A DNA stretch of 64,000 bases, from the NCBI RefSeq assembly GCF_018739865.1, contig NZ_JADOER010000004.1:409282-473281 (forward strand), written 5' to 3'. The notes under the pieces were generated by a model. It worked only from the letters and a program-made list of their open reading frames with translations. It had not been told where the DNA came from and searched no databases. This document shows, in pieces, positions 18,211 to 27,029 of this stretch. The DNA comes from Leptothoe kymatousa TAU-MAC 1615 (lineage in GTDB: Bacteria > Cyanobacteriota > Cyanobacteriia > Phormidesmidales > Phormidesmidaceae). The translations under genes were made by a program, and so were the position numbers. Position 1 is the first letter of the stretch, and each line of letters opens with the position of its first letter.

Positions 18211-18460
18211 GCACTTTGGGATCACTAATTCCCCTCTTGTGAGGGGCATCGGGGTGGGTTTTCGGAATGTTGAGGCCATAGTTGTCCATCGGCTTTTGCG
18301 ATGGTGGTTAACCCACCCCGCCCTTTGGGCACCCCTCCCGAGAGGGGATTTTTGGGGTGTAAGGCATTTTTTTTGCAAGCACAGCCTTTATTTTTTGATC
18401 AAATGTCTGTAGGCATTTTGGGAGAACTAATTCCCTCCTGGAAGATGCAACGGGGTGGGC
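18209..18460. repeat. Second intergenic repeat family, inverted and direct copies
   Basis: AATTCCCCTCTTGTGAGGGG plus CGGGGTGGGTT (18227-18260) is answered in inverse by AACCCACCCCG ... GAGAGGGGATT (18310-18351). A decayed direct copy, TAGGCATTTTGGGAGAACTA then CGGGGTGGGC, lies at 18410-18460 and ends 4 bp before the Roco stop codon. Probably a small non-coding mobile repeat. Confidence 0.6.
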
Positions 18461-18463
18461 TTG

Positions 18464-21025
18464 CTAGCCACCAAAAGCTGCTTGAATCTGTTTACTAACC
18501 TCTACTAAAATTTCCTCTTGGGCTGCGTCGTTTAGTCCTTTCAAAGGCTTGTCTGGATTGCAGGCTGCTTGATAGTTGGCAATATCAGTTTCTGTATACA
18601 TGCTGTGGCCGATGGGTACCCAAATAATTGTTACCCCTTCCTTCTTTACGGCCTCCAATAGTGGTGGCAGCTCATTTTTATAGATAAAATCTGACGCTAA
18701 AAAGTCTTGGCTCACCAGCAACACGGCTACTTTCGTGGTCGCTAGTGCAGTATCGATTTCCTGTCGCCAGTTATCACCGGCTTGGATGCGCCGATCGTCC
18801 CATGTGGTCAGTCGGCCTTCCCGCTCGTAGGTTTTTAGGAACTTTTGCAGCTTGGTGAGCCATTCGCCATCCGCATGGCTGTAGCTAATAAAGACCTTGT
18901 CCCTGGCTGGATAATATTCAACGTGCTGCGCTTTTAGCTGCTCAAACTTATCCTGCTCGGCTTTTTTGTCGAGTTCATCAAAGCGATCCGATAGCACCAC
19001 CGCCGTCAGCCTGCGCACATTCACATCAATGCAGCTTCTGTCGCAGGTGATTTCATAACGGCCCTTTTCCAAATAGCGATCCAGCGTTTTCATCCGAAAG
19101 AAGTGGGGCTGGGTGTTCCCTTGGCATTCTTCACAGATGCAGGGAATCATTTTAGTGACTCGGATTTTTTCAAAGGAGCCGTTGATTTGGTCAATTTCAT
19201 TGGCCACGACGCTCAGCAGCTCTTTGCGGTGCACACCGGATACACGAATGCTAAGTTCCCCCTTGTAGGGGCGATAGTTTTCGATCACTTCTGCCCGGGC
19301 ACGACCGTTGTTGAGCACCACGCCGCTGCGCCATACGATTTGCTGTTGTTCAATCCAGCGATAAAGACGCACAATTAGCTGGGTGGCGATGCCCTTGGGC
19401 ATAAACTCATATTCGTAGCGCAGCATCAGGTTGTTGCTAGGCTCCCAGTCGTAGTCGGGCGGGTCGAAGTCTAGCAGCTGGGGCGAAATATAATTGTCTT
19501 TTAGGCCGGGGATGGGATAGCACAGCTTAAAGTTTTCCATTAGCTGCAGCAGTTCGTCGCCCATGTTGGCATATTGATCGTCATGCCAAATGTCGTCTAG
19601 CTGATCGCGGGTGAACTGGCCTTTGGTTTTGGCGACATCTGGGTTGGTGGTGACGGCATAGACGGCATTGGTGGCCCACTCGGGGCGCAGGATAACAACA
19701 TTTTTTAGCACCCGATCTTTTTGGAAGTGGAGGCAAATGCCCAGCTTGTGGAGAAAGTCGCTGATGCGCAACATTTCGGTGCGCTCCCCAACGCCGTTGC
19801 CCCGGCATAGGGCAAAATAGTCGCTCTGGTCGATGTAGTTGCGGGAGTCGTTTTCCAGGGCGTAGCGGACCAGGGCCCACTTTTGCGGTAATGGCGTGCC
19901 AACAAACTCTAGTTTGGTAATGTAATAGCGGATGGCTTTTTTAATGGCCTCCAGACCACGACCATCGTCCAGATTGGTGGGGATAAACTCTTCAATATAT
20001 TGAAAATCTTGTTTAAGCTGGCGTTCATTAACGTTGCAAGGTCTGTTGCCCTTTTCGTTTTTGATTAGTAGCACCGGGCTATCGCCACCAAATAGCTCAA
20101 TGGAGTTGAGCCAATAGGGGAAGTCGGTATTTTCCTTGCGGGTGTCGGCCACTAGGGCATAGAGGGAACGCTCGGTGAGAAAAAACTGGTGGGTTTGGTG
20201 ATAGATCTCTTGTCCGCCAAAGTCCCATAAATTCACGCGAAATTCCTGGCCATTGTCTAACGGAAATTTCCATTCAATTACCTGAATGCCATGGGTGGAT
20301 TCTTCCTCCGGGTCTAAGTTGTAGTTAGGATCTTGAATCTTTTTAGCCAGGGAGGTTTTGCCAGCACCCCCTTCTCCCACGATTAGAAACTTAGCTTCTT
20401 GCAAAAAGAAATCTTCTGTTGCTTTAGACGTATCCTCATAAAAATCGATGATAGTTTTGAGGTTTTCATTATCCAGCCATGACGTTTCATCCCCTAAAAG
20501 TTCTGGAGGAATTGGGAGAGGATTACCACTTAACCCAATTTCCTCAAGAGGTAACCACTTCAGCACTAGAGGCAGCTTAGAAAACTTATTTTTATCTAAC
20601 GCAAGAGTATTTAAGTCTCTAAGTTGTTTTATTTCTGAAGGCAGTTCACTGAGCTGGTTATTGCGGAGGTCAAGGGACGTGAGACTGGTTAGCTGTCCAA
20701 TTTGTGGAGGCAGTTCACTGAGCTGGTTAAAGCTGAGGTAAAGGGACGTGAGACTGGTTAGCTGTCCAATTTGTGGAGGCAGTTCACTGAGCTGGTTAAA
20801 GCTGAGGTAAAGGGACGTGAGACTGGTTAGCTGTCCAATTTGTGGAGGCAGTTCACTGAGCTGGTTATTGCTGAGGTCAAGGGACGTGAGACTGGTTAGC
20901 TGTCCAATTTGTGGAGGCAGCTCCGTCAGCTCATTCCCCGACAAATCCAACTCCGTCGCCCCAGTTCTGGCCGCTTCCCCAATCACCTCCAACAGCTCAT
21001 CCCGCGTCATCCCAGCCATCTCCAA
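18464..21025 (-). CDS. Roco protein: LRR-Roc-COR-TIR
   Basis: 853 residues. Residues 23-190 are leucine-rich repeats of 23 residues (LTELPPQIGQLTSLTSLDLS). Roc GTPase begins near 210: P-loop GEGGAGKT (217-224), STHGIQ switch, WDFGGQEIYHQ (D268-Q272), and LIKNEKG in place of NKxD. COR follows. Around residue 650, CICEECQGNTQPHF could be a zinc-binding turn. Residues 710-853 are a TIR domain (KVFISYSHADGEW; SDFIYKNELPPLL with E785 at the catalytic Glu position). Roco proteins are dimeric GTP switches; a TIR end suggests a signal-triggered NADase or a scaffold. Single gene, ATG 21025 (MEMAGMTRDELLEVI), bordered by mobile repeats at the 3' end. A defence or cell-death role is inference. Confidence 0.93.
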   Translation of the reverse strand: MEMAGMTRDELLEVIGEAARTGATELDLSGNELTELPPQIGQLTSLTSLDLSNNQLSELPPQIGQLTSLTSLYLSFNQLSELPPQIGQLTSLTSLYLSFNQLSELPPQIGQLTSLTSLDLRNNQLSELPSEIKQLRDLNTLALDKNKFSKLPLVLKWLPLEEIGLSGNPLPIPPELLGDETSWLDNENLKTIIDFYEDTSKATEDFFLQEAKFLIVGEGGAGKTSLAKKIQDPNYNLDPEEESTHGIQVIEWKFPLDNGQEFRVNLWDFGGQEIYHQTHQFFLTERSLYALVADTRKENTDFPYWLNSIELFGGDSPVLLIKNEKGNRPCNVNERQLKQDFQYIEEFIPTNLDDGRGLEAIKKAIRYYITKLEFVGTPLPQKWALVRYALENDSRNYIDQSDYFALCRGNGVGERTEMLRISDFLHKLGICLHFQKDRVLKNVVILRPEWATNAVYAVTTNPDVAKTKGQFTRDQLDDIWHDDQYANMGDELLQLMENFKLCYPIPGLKDNYISPQLLDFDPPDYDWEPSNNLMLRYEYEFMPKGIATQLIVRLYRWIEQQQIVWRSGVVLNNGRARAEVIENYRPYKGELSIRVSGVHRKELLSVVANEIDQINGSFEKIRVTKMIPCICEECQGNTQPHFFRMKTLDRYLEKGRYEITCDRSCIDVNVRRLTAVVLSDRFDELDKKAEQDKFEQLKAQHVEYYPARDKVFISYSHADGEWLTKLQKFLKTYEREGRLTTWDDRRIQAGDNWRQEIDTALATTKVAVLLVSQDFLASDFIYKNELPPLLEAVKKEGVTIIWVPIGHSMYTETDIANYQAACNPDKPLKGLNDAAQEEILVEVSKQIQAAFGG
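20641..20930 (-). repeat. 69-bp near-identical tandem repeats coding for LRRs
   Basis: GCAGTTCACTGAGCTGGTTA occurs at 20641, 20710, 20779 and 20848, exactly 69 bp apart (23 codons). The middle units are identical or differ by a few bases, including at silent positions. This indicates recent expansion and possible length variation between strains. Confidence 0.9.
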
Positions 21026-21199
21026 CCACCATCCCCGCTATTCTGCCAAACCCCCACCCAAAAATCCTAAAATTTAACCCAAACTAAACCTCAGCCGCCC
21101 GTTCTCCCCATTTATCCCATCGATGGCCATACTACAAGCCATCAATAGCCCCCACGGGATCACCATGCTAGGCTCAAACCCTACGCATCCACCCATCCC

Positions 21200-22378
21200 A
21201 TGAAATCCGCCAAAACCCAGGTCGCCATCCTCGCCCTTTGCCAAGCAACGGCCATGACCACCAACACCGTCATGGTCACCGTTGCCGCCCTCATTGGCTA
21301 TGCCCTGGCCACCGACAAAGCCCTGGCCACCCTACCCCTAGCCGTGCGCCAGGTGGCTACCATGGTGGCCACCATCCCCGCCTCTTTACTGATGCAGCGC
21401 ATGGGCCGACGGGGCGGTTTTCTGGCCGGTGCCTGCATCGGTGCGATGGGTGCCGTCCTAGGCATTTATAGCCTCACCCAGGCCAGCTTTTTTCTGTTTA
21501 ACCTAGCCATGGGGCTGTTGGGGGTGTCCAATAGCTTTGTTGGCTACTACCGCTTTGCCGCTGCCGATGTGGCCGACGAAGCCTTTCGGCCCCAGGCAAT
21601 TTCCTGGGTGCTGGCGGGGGGCATTCTGGCCGCTATTTTGGGTCCGTGGGTGGCAACGGGTTCCCAGGGCTGGTTCAATGGCGAACTCTACATCGGTGCC
21701 CTGGTTGCCATGCTGGGGCTGCAGCTGCTGACGGGGTTCTTGTTGCTTGGTTTAAATATGCCTGCCCCTGCGACCAACCATCGGTCCACCCGCACCCGGC
21801 CATTGATCCAAATTATGCGACAGCCAACATTTTTGGTGGCCACCCTGGGCAGCACCGTCAGCTATAGCATCATGGTGTTTGTGATGACCGCCACCCCCCT
21901 AGCCATGGCAGCGGTTGAGCATTCCTTTGACCAAACCGCATCGGTGATTCAGTGGCATGTGTTGGGCATGTTTGCCCCATCGTTAATAACGGGCTGGTTA
22001 ATTAAACGCCTGGGGGTGCTGCGGATTATTTTGACGGGCACCGTGCTTACCCTGGCCTGCATGGGGCTCAACTTGGCGGGCACCACATTTTGGCATTTTG
22101 CCATGGCCCTGTTGCTGCTGGGGCTGGGCTGGAATTTTATGTATGTGGGGGCCACCACGCTACTGACCGAAACCCACACCCCTGAAGAAAAGGGAAAAGT
22201 GCAGGCGGTGCATGATTTTATTATGTTTAGCTTTGTTGCCCTGGCCACGTTTCTGGCGGGGAGAGTGTTCCACCGATTCGACTGGGCGCTCCTAAATCAG
22301 CTAAGCTGGCCCATTGTTTTGTGTACGTTGCTGGTGGTGCTATGGCTACAACGGTGGCGAAAGCAAACGGTCGCCTAG
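21200..22378 (+). CDS. Major facilitator superfamily transporter
   Basis: 392 residues with about twelve hydrophobic segments. The MFS loop 2-3 motif appears as LLMQRMGRRGGFLAGA, and a second RxGxL-type loop as GWLIKRLGVLRI. Pattern and length fit the YfkF/DHA-like exporters with unknown substrate. ATG 21200 follows a spacer of 174 bp after the divergently read Roco gene. Inner membrane; proton antiport is the usual mechanism in the family. Confidence 0.85.
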   Translation: MKSAKTQVAILALCQATAMTTNTVMVTVAALIGYALATDKALATLPLAVRQVATMVATIPASLLMQRMGRRGGFLAGACIGAMGAVLGIYSLTQASFFLFNLAMGLLGVSNSFVGYYRFAAADVADEAFRPQAISWVLAGGILAAILGPWVATGSQGWFNGELYIGALVAMLGLQLLTGFLLLGLNMPAPATNHRSTRTRPLIQIMRQPTFLVATLGSTVSYSIMVFVMTATPLAMAAVEHSFDQTASVIQWHVLGMFAPSLITGWLIKRLGVLRIILTGTVLTLACMGLNLAGTTFWHFAMALLLLGLGWNFMYVGATTLLTETHTPEEKGKVQAVHDFIMFSFVALATFLAGRVFHRFDWALLNQLSWPIVLCTLLVVLWLQRWRKQTVA

Positions 22379-22423
22379 GGGAACGGCGCAAAAATAAATA
22401 TTTTATGGCGTGAGTGGCCGGTG

Positions 22424-22651
22424 GCAAACCATATTGATGGCCTACCTCGTAAGCTAGACGCAGACCGTACCATGCTGTTGTTGTCCCCCCGTCGAGCCAA
22501 AAGTCCCTGGTCGAAACTGAATAAAGATCGGGTGACCAAAATGGAGGCCCAAGGGCTGATGACCCCCGCCGGTCAGACCAAGATCGATCAAGCGAAAGCC
22601 GATGGCTCGTGGCGCCAAACGACCGGCCACCCGACAAAAGCGCATCGCTAA
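22424..22651 (+). pseudogene. Remnant of a YdeI/OmpD-associated family gene
   Basis: The frame reads HIDGLPRKLDADRTMLLLSP, then RRAKSPWSKLNKDRV and MTPAGQTKIDQAKADGSW, which is the central part of the YdeI/OmpD-associated (bacteriocin-protection-like) family, normally about 190 residues. The expected N-terminal third and the C-terminal half are missing; after GSW the frame runs into RQTTGHPTKAHR and stops. No plausible start or ribosome site is seen. I call it a decayed fragment. Confidence 0.65.
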
Positions 22652-22765
22652 AACAGTGGCACGTGCGGCTCAAAATATTAAGGCAAATGGATAAAGCTGG
22701 GGAGGGCTCTCAATCTCGGGTATATAAGAGGAGCTGTTATTGGCGTATTTTTTCTCTCGAACGCT

Positions 22766-23248
22766 ATGGCTGTGCCAGCATCAGGTCGCATCCTTCACAT
22801 TAATATTTCCGATGGCGGTACGCCGAAGTTGCCGATTCCAACGGTGGATATTGGTGTTGATGGTTTGGTGGGAGACCGCCAGAAAAATCTTAAATACCAT
22901 GGTGGGCCTGACCGGGCCGTGTGTCTCTGGTCCGCTGAAATTATTCAGATGTTGCAAACTGAGGGCCATCCGATTCACCCCGGGAGTGCGGGGGAAAATA
23001 TTACGGTGGAAGGTCTGCCTTGGCAGGATCTACAGCCCGATACTCTTTTGCAAGTAGGCGATACGGTGCGTTTGATGATTACTGACTATGCCGCCCCCTG
23101 TCGGACGATTGGGAAATGTTTTAGCGATCGCAAATACAGCCGCATCAGCCAAAAACATTTCCCCGGCACCAGCCGTCTCTATGCTCGGGTGCTCACCCCC
23201 GGCACCGTTGCCGTTGGCAATTCCATCTTTGTTCCCAACGCCCCCTAA
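22766..23248 (+). CDS. MOSC-domain protein
   Basis: 160 residues. MOSC features: VDGLVGDRQKNLKYHGGPDRAVCLW near the start, GSAGENITVEGL, and the conserved Cys in YAAPCRTIGKCF. MOSC domains bind the molybdenum cofactor or carry sulfur to it; standalone YiiM-like proteins reduce N-hydroxylated compounds. The start is ATG 22766; the GGAG at 22731 is too far upstream to serve it. Confidence 0.88.
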   Translation: MAVPASGRILHINISDGGTPKLPIPTVDIGVDGLVGDRQKNLKYHGGPDRAVCLWSAEIIQMLQTEGHPIHPGSAGENITVEGLPWQDLQPDTLLQVGDTVRLMITDYAAPCRTIGKCFSDRKYSRISQKHFPGTSRLYARVLTPGTVAVGNSIFVPNAP

Positions 23249-23590
23249 CCCCTGGGGCTACCAACCAGCTGCCGCAACAAACCGCCTGGGGCGCACTAGG
23301 GCAACTATCAAAAGCAGCGGTCTGCGGCACCAAAACAGCCGCTATCCATTGCAACAGCAACCTAGCACCAGGATAGGGCCATGCCAATTTACATATCCAT
23401 TACTAAAGTTATGGAATAATGTTAAATCCAAACAAATTGTTTTCCTCACCCCAGAGACAGCCTATTCCAGCGTCTGCCCTAGGACATTTGCAGGATATTT
23501 ATCAGTTTTTGATAGCAACATTATCCCAGTTGTTCACATATACGCTAGAATGCTGTAGCGAAGAATGTCAATGACACACAAAATTAGAAT
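23249..23590 (+). other. Intergenic region
   Basis: No gene or terminator recognised. The half before 23590 is AT-rich and likely carries the promoter of the ADP-ribosylglycohydrolase-like gene. Confidence 0.5.
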
Positions 23591-24385
23591 ATGCTTGGAG
23601 CAATTCTTGGAGATGCGATTGGCTCTGCCCATCAGCGTATTAAGATCCAAGATTTTGAAATCATCTCTCCAGATAGTCACTGGACAGAGAACACTATCTT
23701 CATGTTAGCTACCGCAGACTACTTGCTATATGGTGGTGACTATGAAGAAGCTTACGGTCGTTGGTACGAGTGGTATCCCAAGATCGCAGGCGGATATAAC
23801 AACAGTTTTAGTAATTGGGTAGCGACAGATTGTTCGAAACCCTACTATAGCTGCCGCAATGATGGCGCCGTTAGGGTTATCCCCATTGCCTATGCCTTCG
23901 ATACTTTGAAGGAAGTAATGGAAGAAGCAGAACGCTCTGCCACGGTTAGCCACAATCACCCTGAGGGGGTCAAAGGCGCCCAGATAACTGCGGTTGCGGT
24001 CTTCCTAGCCAAAACAGGCACGCCGAAAGAGACCATGGCCGCCCTGCTAACCAACATCTTTGGTTATGACTTTCAAACTCCTTACGAGTCTCTTCAAGAA
24101 AGTTATCAATATAGTACGCTGGCGCAGGACACCGTTGGGGCTGCGGTGATTGCATTTTTGGCGTCCAGTGACTTTGAAGATGCTATTCGCAAAGCCGTTG
24201 CGTTGGGGGGAGATGCAAAAACCCTAGCCGCCATCGCAGGGGGGATTGCAGAAGCGTTTTATCCAAAGATTTTGCCATCCTTACGCAAATGGGGGTTGAC
24301 CCTCTTGGACGAAGGCCAACAGGATTTGATTACGGAATTTCGCTCCGAATATAGTCAGGATGTGGCCCCCGCCTACGCTGCCTAG
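23591..24385 (+). CDS. ADP-ribosylglycohydrolase-like protein with altered metal ligands
   Basis: 264 residues, of the short bacterial ARH/DraG type: MLGAILGDAIGSAHQ at the start, SCRNDGAVRVIPIAYAFD, ATVSHNHPEGVKGAQI, DFEDAIRKAVALGGDAKTLA, GGIAEAFY. Canonical members bind two Mg ions through TDDT and GGDxDT. Here the first motif is TENT (23684-23695) and the second GGDAKT (near 24209-24226), replacing three Asp with Glu, Asn and Lys. Fold is secure; catalysis is doubtful. It could be an ADP-ribose or modified-protein binding protein. No ADP-ribosyltransferase partner is seen beside it, though TIR proteins lie 3 kb and 20 kb away. Confidence 0.88.
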   Translation: MLGAILGDAIGSAHQRIKIQDFEIISPDSHWTENTIFMLATADYLLYGGDYEEAYGRWYEWYPKIAGGYNNSFSNWVATDCSKPYYSCRNDGAVRVIPIAYAFDTLKEVMEEAERSATVSHNHPEGVKGAQITAVAVFLAKTGTPKETMAALLTNIFGYDFQTPYESLQESYQYSTLAQDTVGAAVIAFLASSDFEDAIRKAVALGGDAKTLAAIAGGIAEAFYPKILPSLRKWGLTLLDEGQQDLITEFRSEYSQDVAPAYAA

Positions 24386-24526
24386 GTTGGCGTTCTAGCC
24401 CTTGTTCTGCTTCTCCTCATCTATATCCTAGGGACCCAGGGCATTCTATTCCTGAACAGCCGTCAACGCCGTGGTTGCTCATCACTCCGTATAACCTCAC
24501 CTGATTTCTTAATGTGTTATTTCAAG

Positions 24527-24566
24527 ACCCAAGGGAGGCCCCTGCCTTTACCTTGGGTTCTTTTTT
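24527..24566 (+). terminator. Rho-independent terminator
   Basis: ACCCAAGG (24527-24534) pairs with CCTTGGGT (24551-24558), with an inner AGGC/GCCT stem, followed by TCTTTTTT. It lies 140 bp after the ARH-like gene and reads on the plus strand. Confidence 0.75.
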
Positions 24567-25615
24567 GCTAAATGATGCGATTTTCCAAGTCACGGAATGG
24601 TGGCATTGGCTAGTCATCGTCACAGAAAAAATAGCCGCAAAGAGAGACTGATCTAGAAGATCTTAAGAAAGCCTGAAAACTTAGTGCAGTTCGTGTCTCC
24701 CGCCTGAAAAGTCAGTGGGAGACACTTCTGTCGTTGTTTTAATTAAGGTTCCGTTAGGGATACCCATGCAAATATAAGATGCTGCTGTAAGCCTGGGCAC
24801 CTGGTTCCTTTCCAAGGCTGCCGCTTATCCATAAGTCCTGGAGACTGGCGGTTGCCAAACCCCTCTAGCTCCCCTAGCTCCAAAGGACAGGCTACAGCCA
24901 ACGCCAGGGGAGAAAAGGCACTTCCCTGGCGTTGGTGTATTCACAACTGGAAGCGGCTGGGCATCAGTATGACCAGTAGCGGTTTCCCTAAAGCCTTCCG
25001 GGCATGGGCCCTAATCCAAGTGATCCAGCCCCCTCCCTGACGGTTCCCCTAAGTCCACAGGCTAACGCCAACGAAGGGGAACCCAGTATCGCCAATCGCA
25101 GCGGTATCTTATTTTCATACGTTGCCTGTAAGGGTAACGCCTCTACCGACTGTTTTTACCCAGCTGTTTATGGGTGGACCGTTTTTCTAAATTATCCGAT
25201 GGGTGTCTTTTTAGCGGGTCTTTTTCGCCAAAATTTAGGAGACTATTTTAAAAAATCATAGAATGCCAACAACTTTATGTGTAATGTTTGCCTGACAATA
25301 GACTCCGGAATGAAGGCGATAAAAGTTCTTTTCCTTACCGGTTTTTGAGCGTACAAACGACTGGTTTTTTTTCGTGCAGCTGCGCTATGTTAACGGTTCC
25401 CCAACCAAAAATTTTTAGCTTATTTGCCCGACTATCCCTACAGTCAGTGGCGATTTTTTTGCTGTGAGGGTTCCCAAAGCTTAAAACCAAATGTTAATAT
25501 TCACCTTGAGTAAGTTTTCGGTAGAGAAGTAAGCTTTGTTGGGATTTCGATTTCAGTAATAGGGATATCTCCGTTTAACTCGCTACGTTGTTTTTTTGAT
25601 TAAGGGGATTTCCTT
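24567..25615 (+). other. Gene-free, hairpin-rich stretch before the RRM gene
   Basis: About 1 kb without a believable ORF. Three strong hairpins stand out: GTGTCTCCC/GGGAGACAC (24693-24725), CCAACGCCAGGG/CCCTGGCGTTGG (24898-24935) and GGTTCCCCT/AGGGGAACC (25042-25083). The last 350 bp are AT-rich and probably include promoter and long leader of the RNA-binding protein; in cyanobacteria such genes are often cold-induced through their leader. Confidence 0.5.
24898..24935 (+). ncRNA. Strong 12-bp stem-loop, candidate small RNA element
   Basis: Perfect 12-bp stem CCAACGCCAGGG / CCCTGGCGTTGG with a 14-nt loop, in non-coding DNA. With the neighbouring stems it may form part of a small RNA; no T-run follows, so it is not an ordinary terminator. 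Confidence 0.35.
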
Positions 25616-25915
25616 ATGTCTATTTATGTGGGCAATTTGTCCTATGATGTTACACGCGAAGATTTAGAGTCTGTTTTCAACGAATATGGCCGGGTAAACC
25701 GCGTCAGCTTGCCTATGGATCGCGAAGCTGATCGCCCCCGTGGTTTTGCTTTTGTTGAAATGGCTGCTAAGGACGATGAAGCTAAAGCCATTGAAGCGCT
25801 TAACGGTGCTGAGTGGATGGGCCGTGTGATGAAGGTCAATGAAGCTAGACCCCGCACGGCTGCTGCTGGCGGCAGTGGTGGTGGCGGTGGTAACTATCGT
25901 CGTAACTCTTTCTAA
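25616..25915 (+). CDS. Glycine-rich RRM RNA-binding protein
   Basis: 99 residues. One RRM: RNP2 IYVGNL (3-8) and RNP1 RGFAFVEM (about 43-50), then a short glycine-rich tail GGSGGGGGNYRR. This is the cyanobacterial Rbp family, RNA-binding proteins often raised at low temperature and involved in mRNA localisation or stability. ATG 25616 follows AAGGGG. A terminator follows at 26072. Confidence 0.94.
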   Translation: MSIYVGNLSYDVTREDLESVFNEYGRVNRVSLPMDREADRPRGFAFVEMAAKDDEAKAIEALNGAEWMGRVMKVNEARPRTAAAGGSGGGGGNYRRNSF

Positions 25916-26071
25916 GGGGACAATAGAACCCCTGTAAGGACCACTGTAAAAGGTTGATTATGTCTGGCTTGGTTAAGGATGCTAGCTGTTTATTTTGCAG
26001 ATTTGCAGATTATTCAACAGTAGGTTTTGCACAGTCAGCAAGATTAGGCTTTTAATGCAGATTCCCAATGG

Positions 26072-26099
26072 AGGGCGGTTTATGGAAACCGCCCTTTTT
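26072..26099 (+). terminator. Rho-independent terminator of the RRM gene
   Basis: AGGGCGGTTT (26072-26081) pairs with AAACCGCCCT (26086-26095) around a 4-base loop, then TTTT. It ends 18 bp before the stop of the convergent glycosylase gene. Confidence 0.85.
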
Positions 26100-26117
26100 G
26101 GTGTGTCTGGTTCTTTT

Positions 26118-26723
26118 TTAGATAATGGGGGCATCGGCTTGGTGCCACATGTACAGGGCCAAGTAGGATCGATACGGGGCAAAGTGAGCTGCCGTTGAAA
26201 TTGTTGTTTGGTTATTTGTTAGGGTTGCAAGACACTTGCAGGCTGTAGCATCTCCATCGGGCCAGATATCTGGGTCGCCAAAGTAAAAGATTCCCACCAT
26301 ATCTGCAGTCCATGGGCCTACGCCCCAAATTTTGGTGAGCTGCTGGGTGCGTTGTTTGTGGTCGAGGTTGCCTAATGTGGCCGCATCTATTTGGTGGGTG
26401 CGGTGGGCTAGGGCAATTTCTCCCATGGCTTTCGCTTTTGCTTTGGATAACCCACAGCTGCGTAGGGTTTCAGGGGACGCGGCGGTAAAATAATCCATTA
26501 GTGGTTGCCCCGCGGCTTGGGCTAGTACCCGCGCCCAAATTGATTGGGCGGCTTTGACCGATAGCTGTTGCCCGGCGACGGCGCGACAAAGACGCACGGG
26601 AAAAGGTACATCCTGGCGAGGGGCTAATGGTAATGGTCCGGCGGCTACGATCGCACGGGCTAGGTTGTCATTTATCTGCCGAGCGATCGCAACACATTGG
26701 CTATGTACTGTTTGGGCCTTCAT
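26118..26723 (-). CDS. HhH-GPD DNA glycosylase (AlkA-like)
   Basis: 201 residues. Excises alkylated bases (3-methyladenine type) in base-excision repair. Seen: AVAGQQLSVKAAQSIWARV, the helix-hairpin-helix IWGVGPWTADMVGIFYFGDP, and the catalytic Asp in IWPDGDATACKC. It lacks the N-terminal domain of E. coli AlkA, as is usual for short bacterial and yeast MAG1-like enzymes. ATG 26723 (MKAQTVHSQCVAIARQI). Confidence 0.88.
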   Translation of the reverse strand: MKAQTVHSQCVAIARQINDNLARAIVAAGPLPLAPRQDVPFPVRLCRAVAGQQLSVKAAQSIWARVLAQAAGQPLMDYFTAASPETLRSCGLSKAKAKAMGEIALAHRTHQIDAATLGNLDHKQRTQQLTKIWGVGPWTADMVGIFYFGDPDIWPDGDATACKCLATLTNNQTTISTAAHFAPYRSYLALYMWHQADAPII

Positions 26724-26828
26724 GGCAAATCATCCTAAATTAGGGGCATTATCCCGATAATCTGTTCGTTGAGGAATATTCTGCCAGGGTGGCGTGATCC
26801 TGCAGGAGAGTCTTTTCCTAAACCCCAT

Positions 26829-26860
26829 AATAAAAAAGCCTGGAACCATAGGTCCAGGCA
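26829..26860 (-). terminator. Rho-independent terminator, minus strand
   Basis: On the minus strand GCCTGGA ... TCCAGGC (26838-26859) is followed by TTTTTTATT. It lies downstream of the DUF2811-like gene and stops transcription before the glycosylase gene. Confidence 0.75.
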
Positions 26861-27029
26861 TAGGCTTGTTAAAAAGATCATGGCCTTGGGCATTGCAATC
26901 ATGCTTTAAAGAGCTTTTTAGGCTTAAACCGTGAATTGGTTTTTTAACAGCTCCTTAGACACGTTAGTTAACTATCGGCAAACAAGGATTAGCCTGCGAT
27001 CGCAAAGCCTGCTAAACAGTTTTGCTGTT

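Noticed and set aside
20641-20930. Possible CRISPR-like array
   Set aside because: 69-bp units encode leucine-rich repeats in the Roco frame.
25004-25261. Plus-strand ORF of 85 codons before the RRM gene
   Set aside because: Spans hairpins and has no recognisable protein character.
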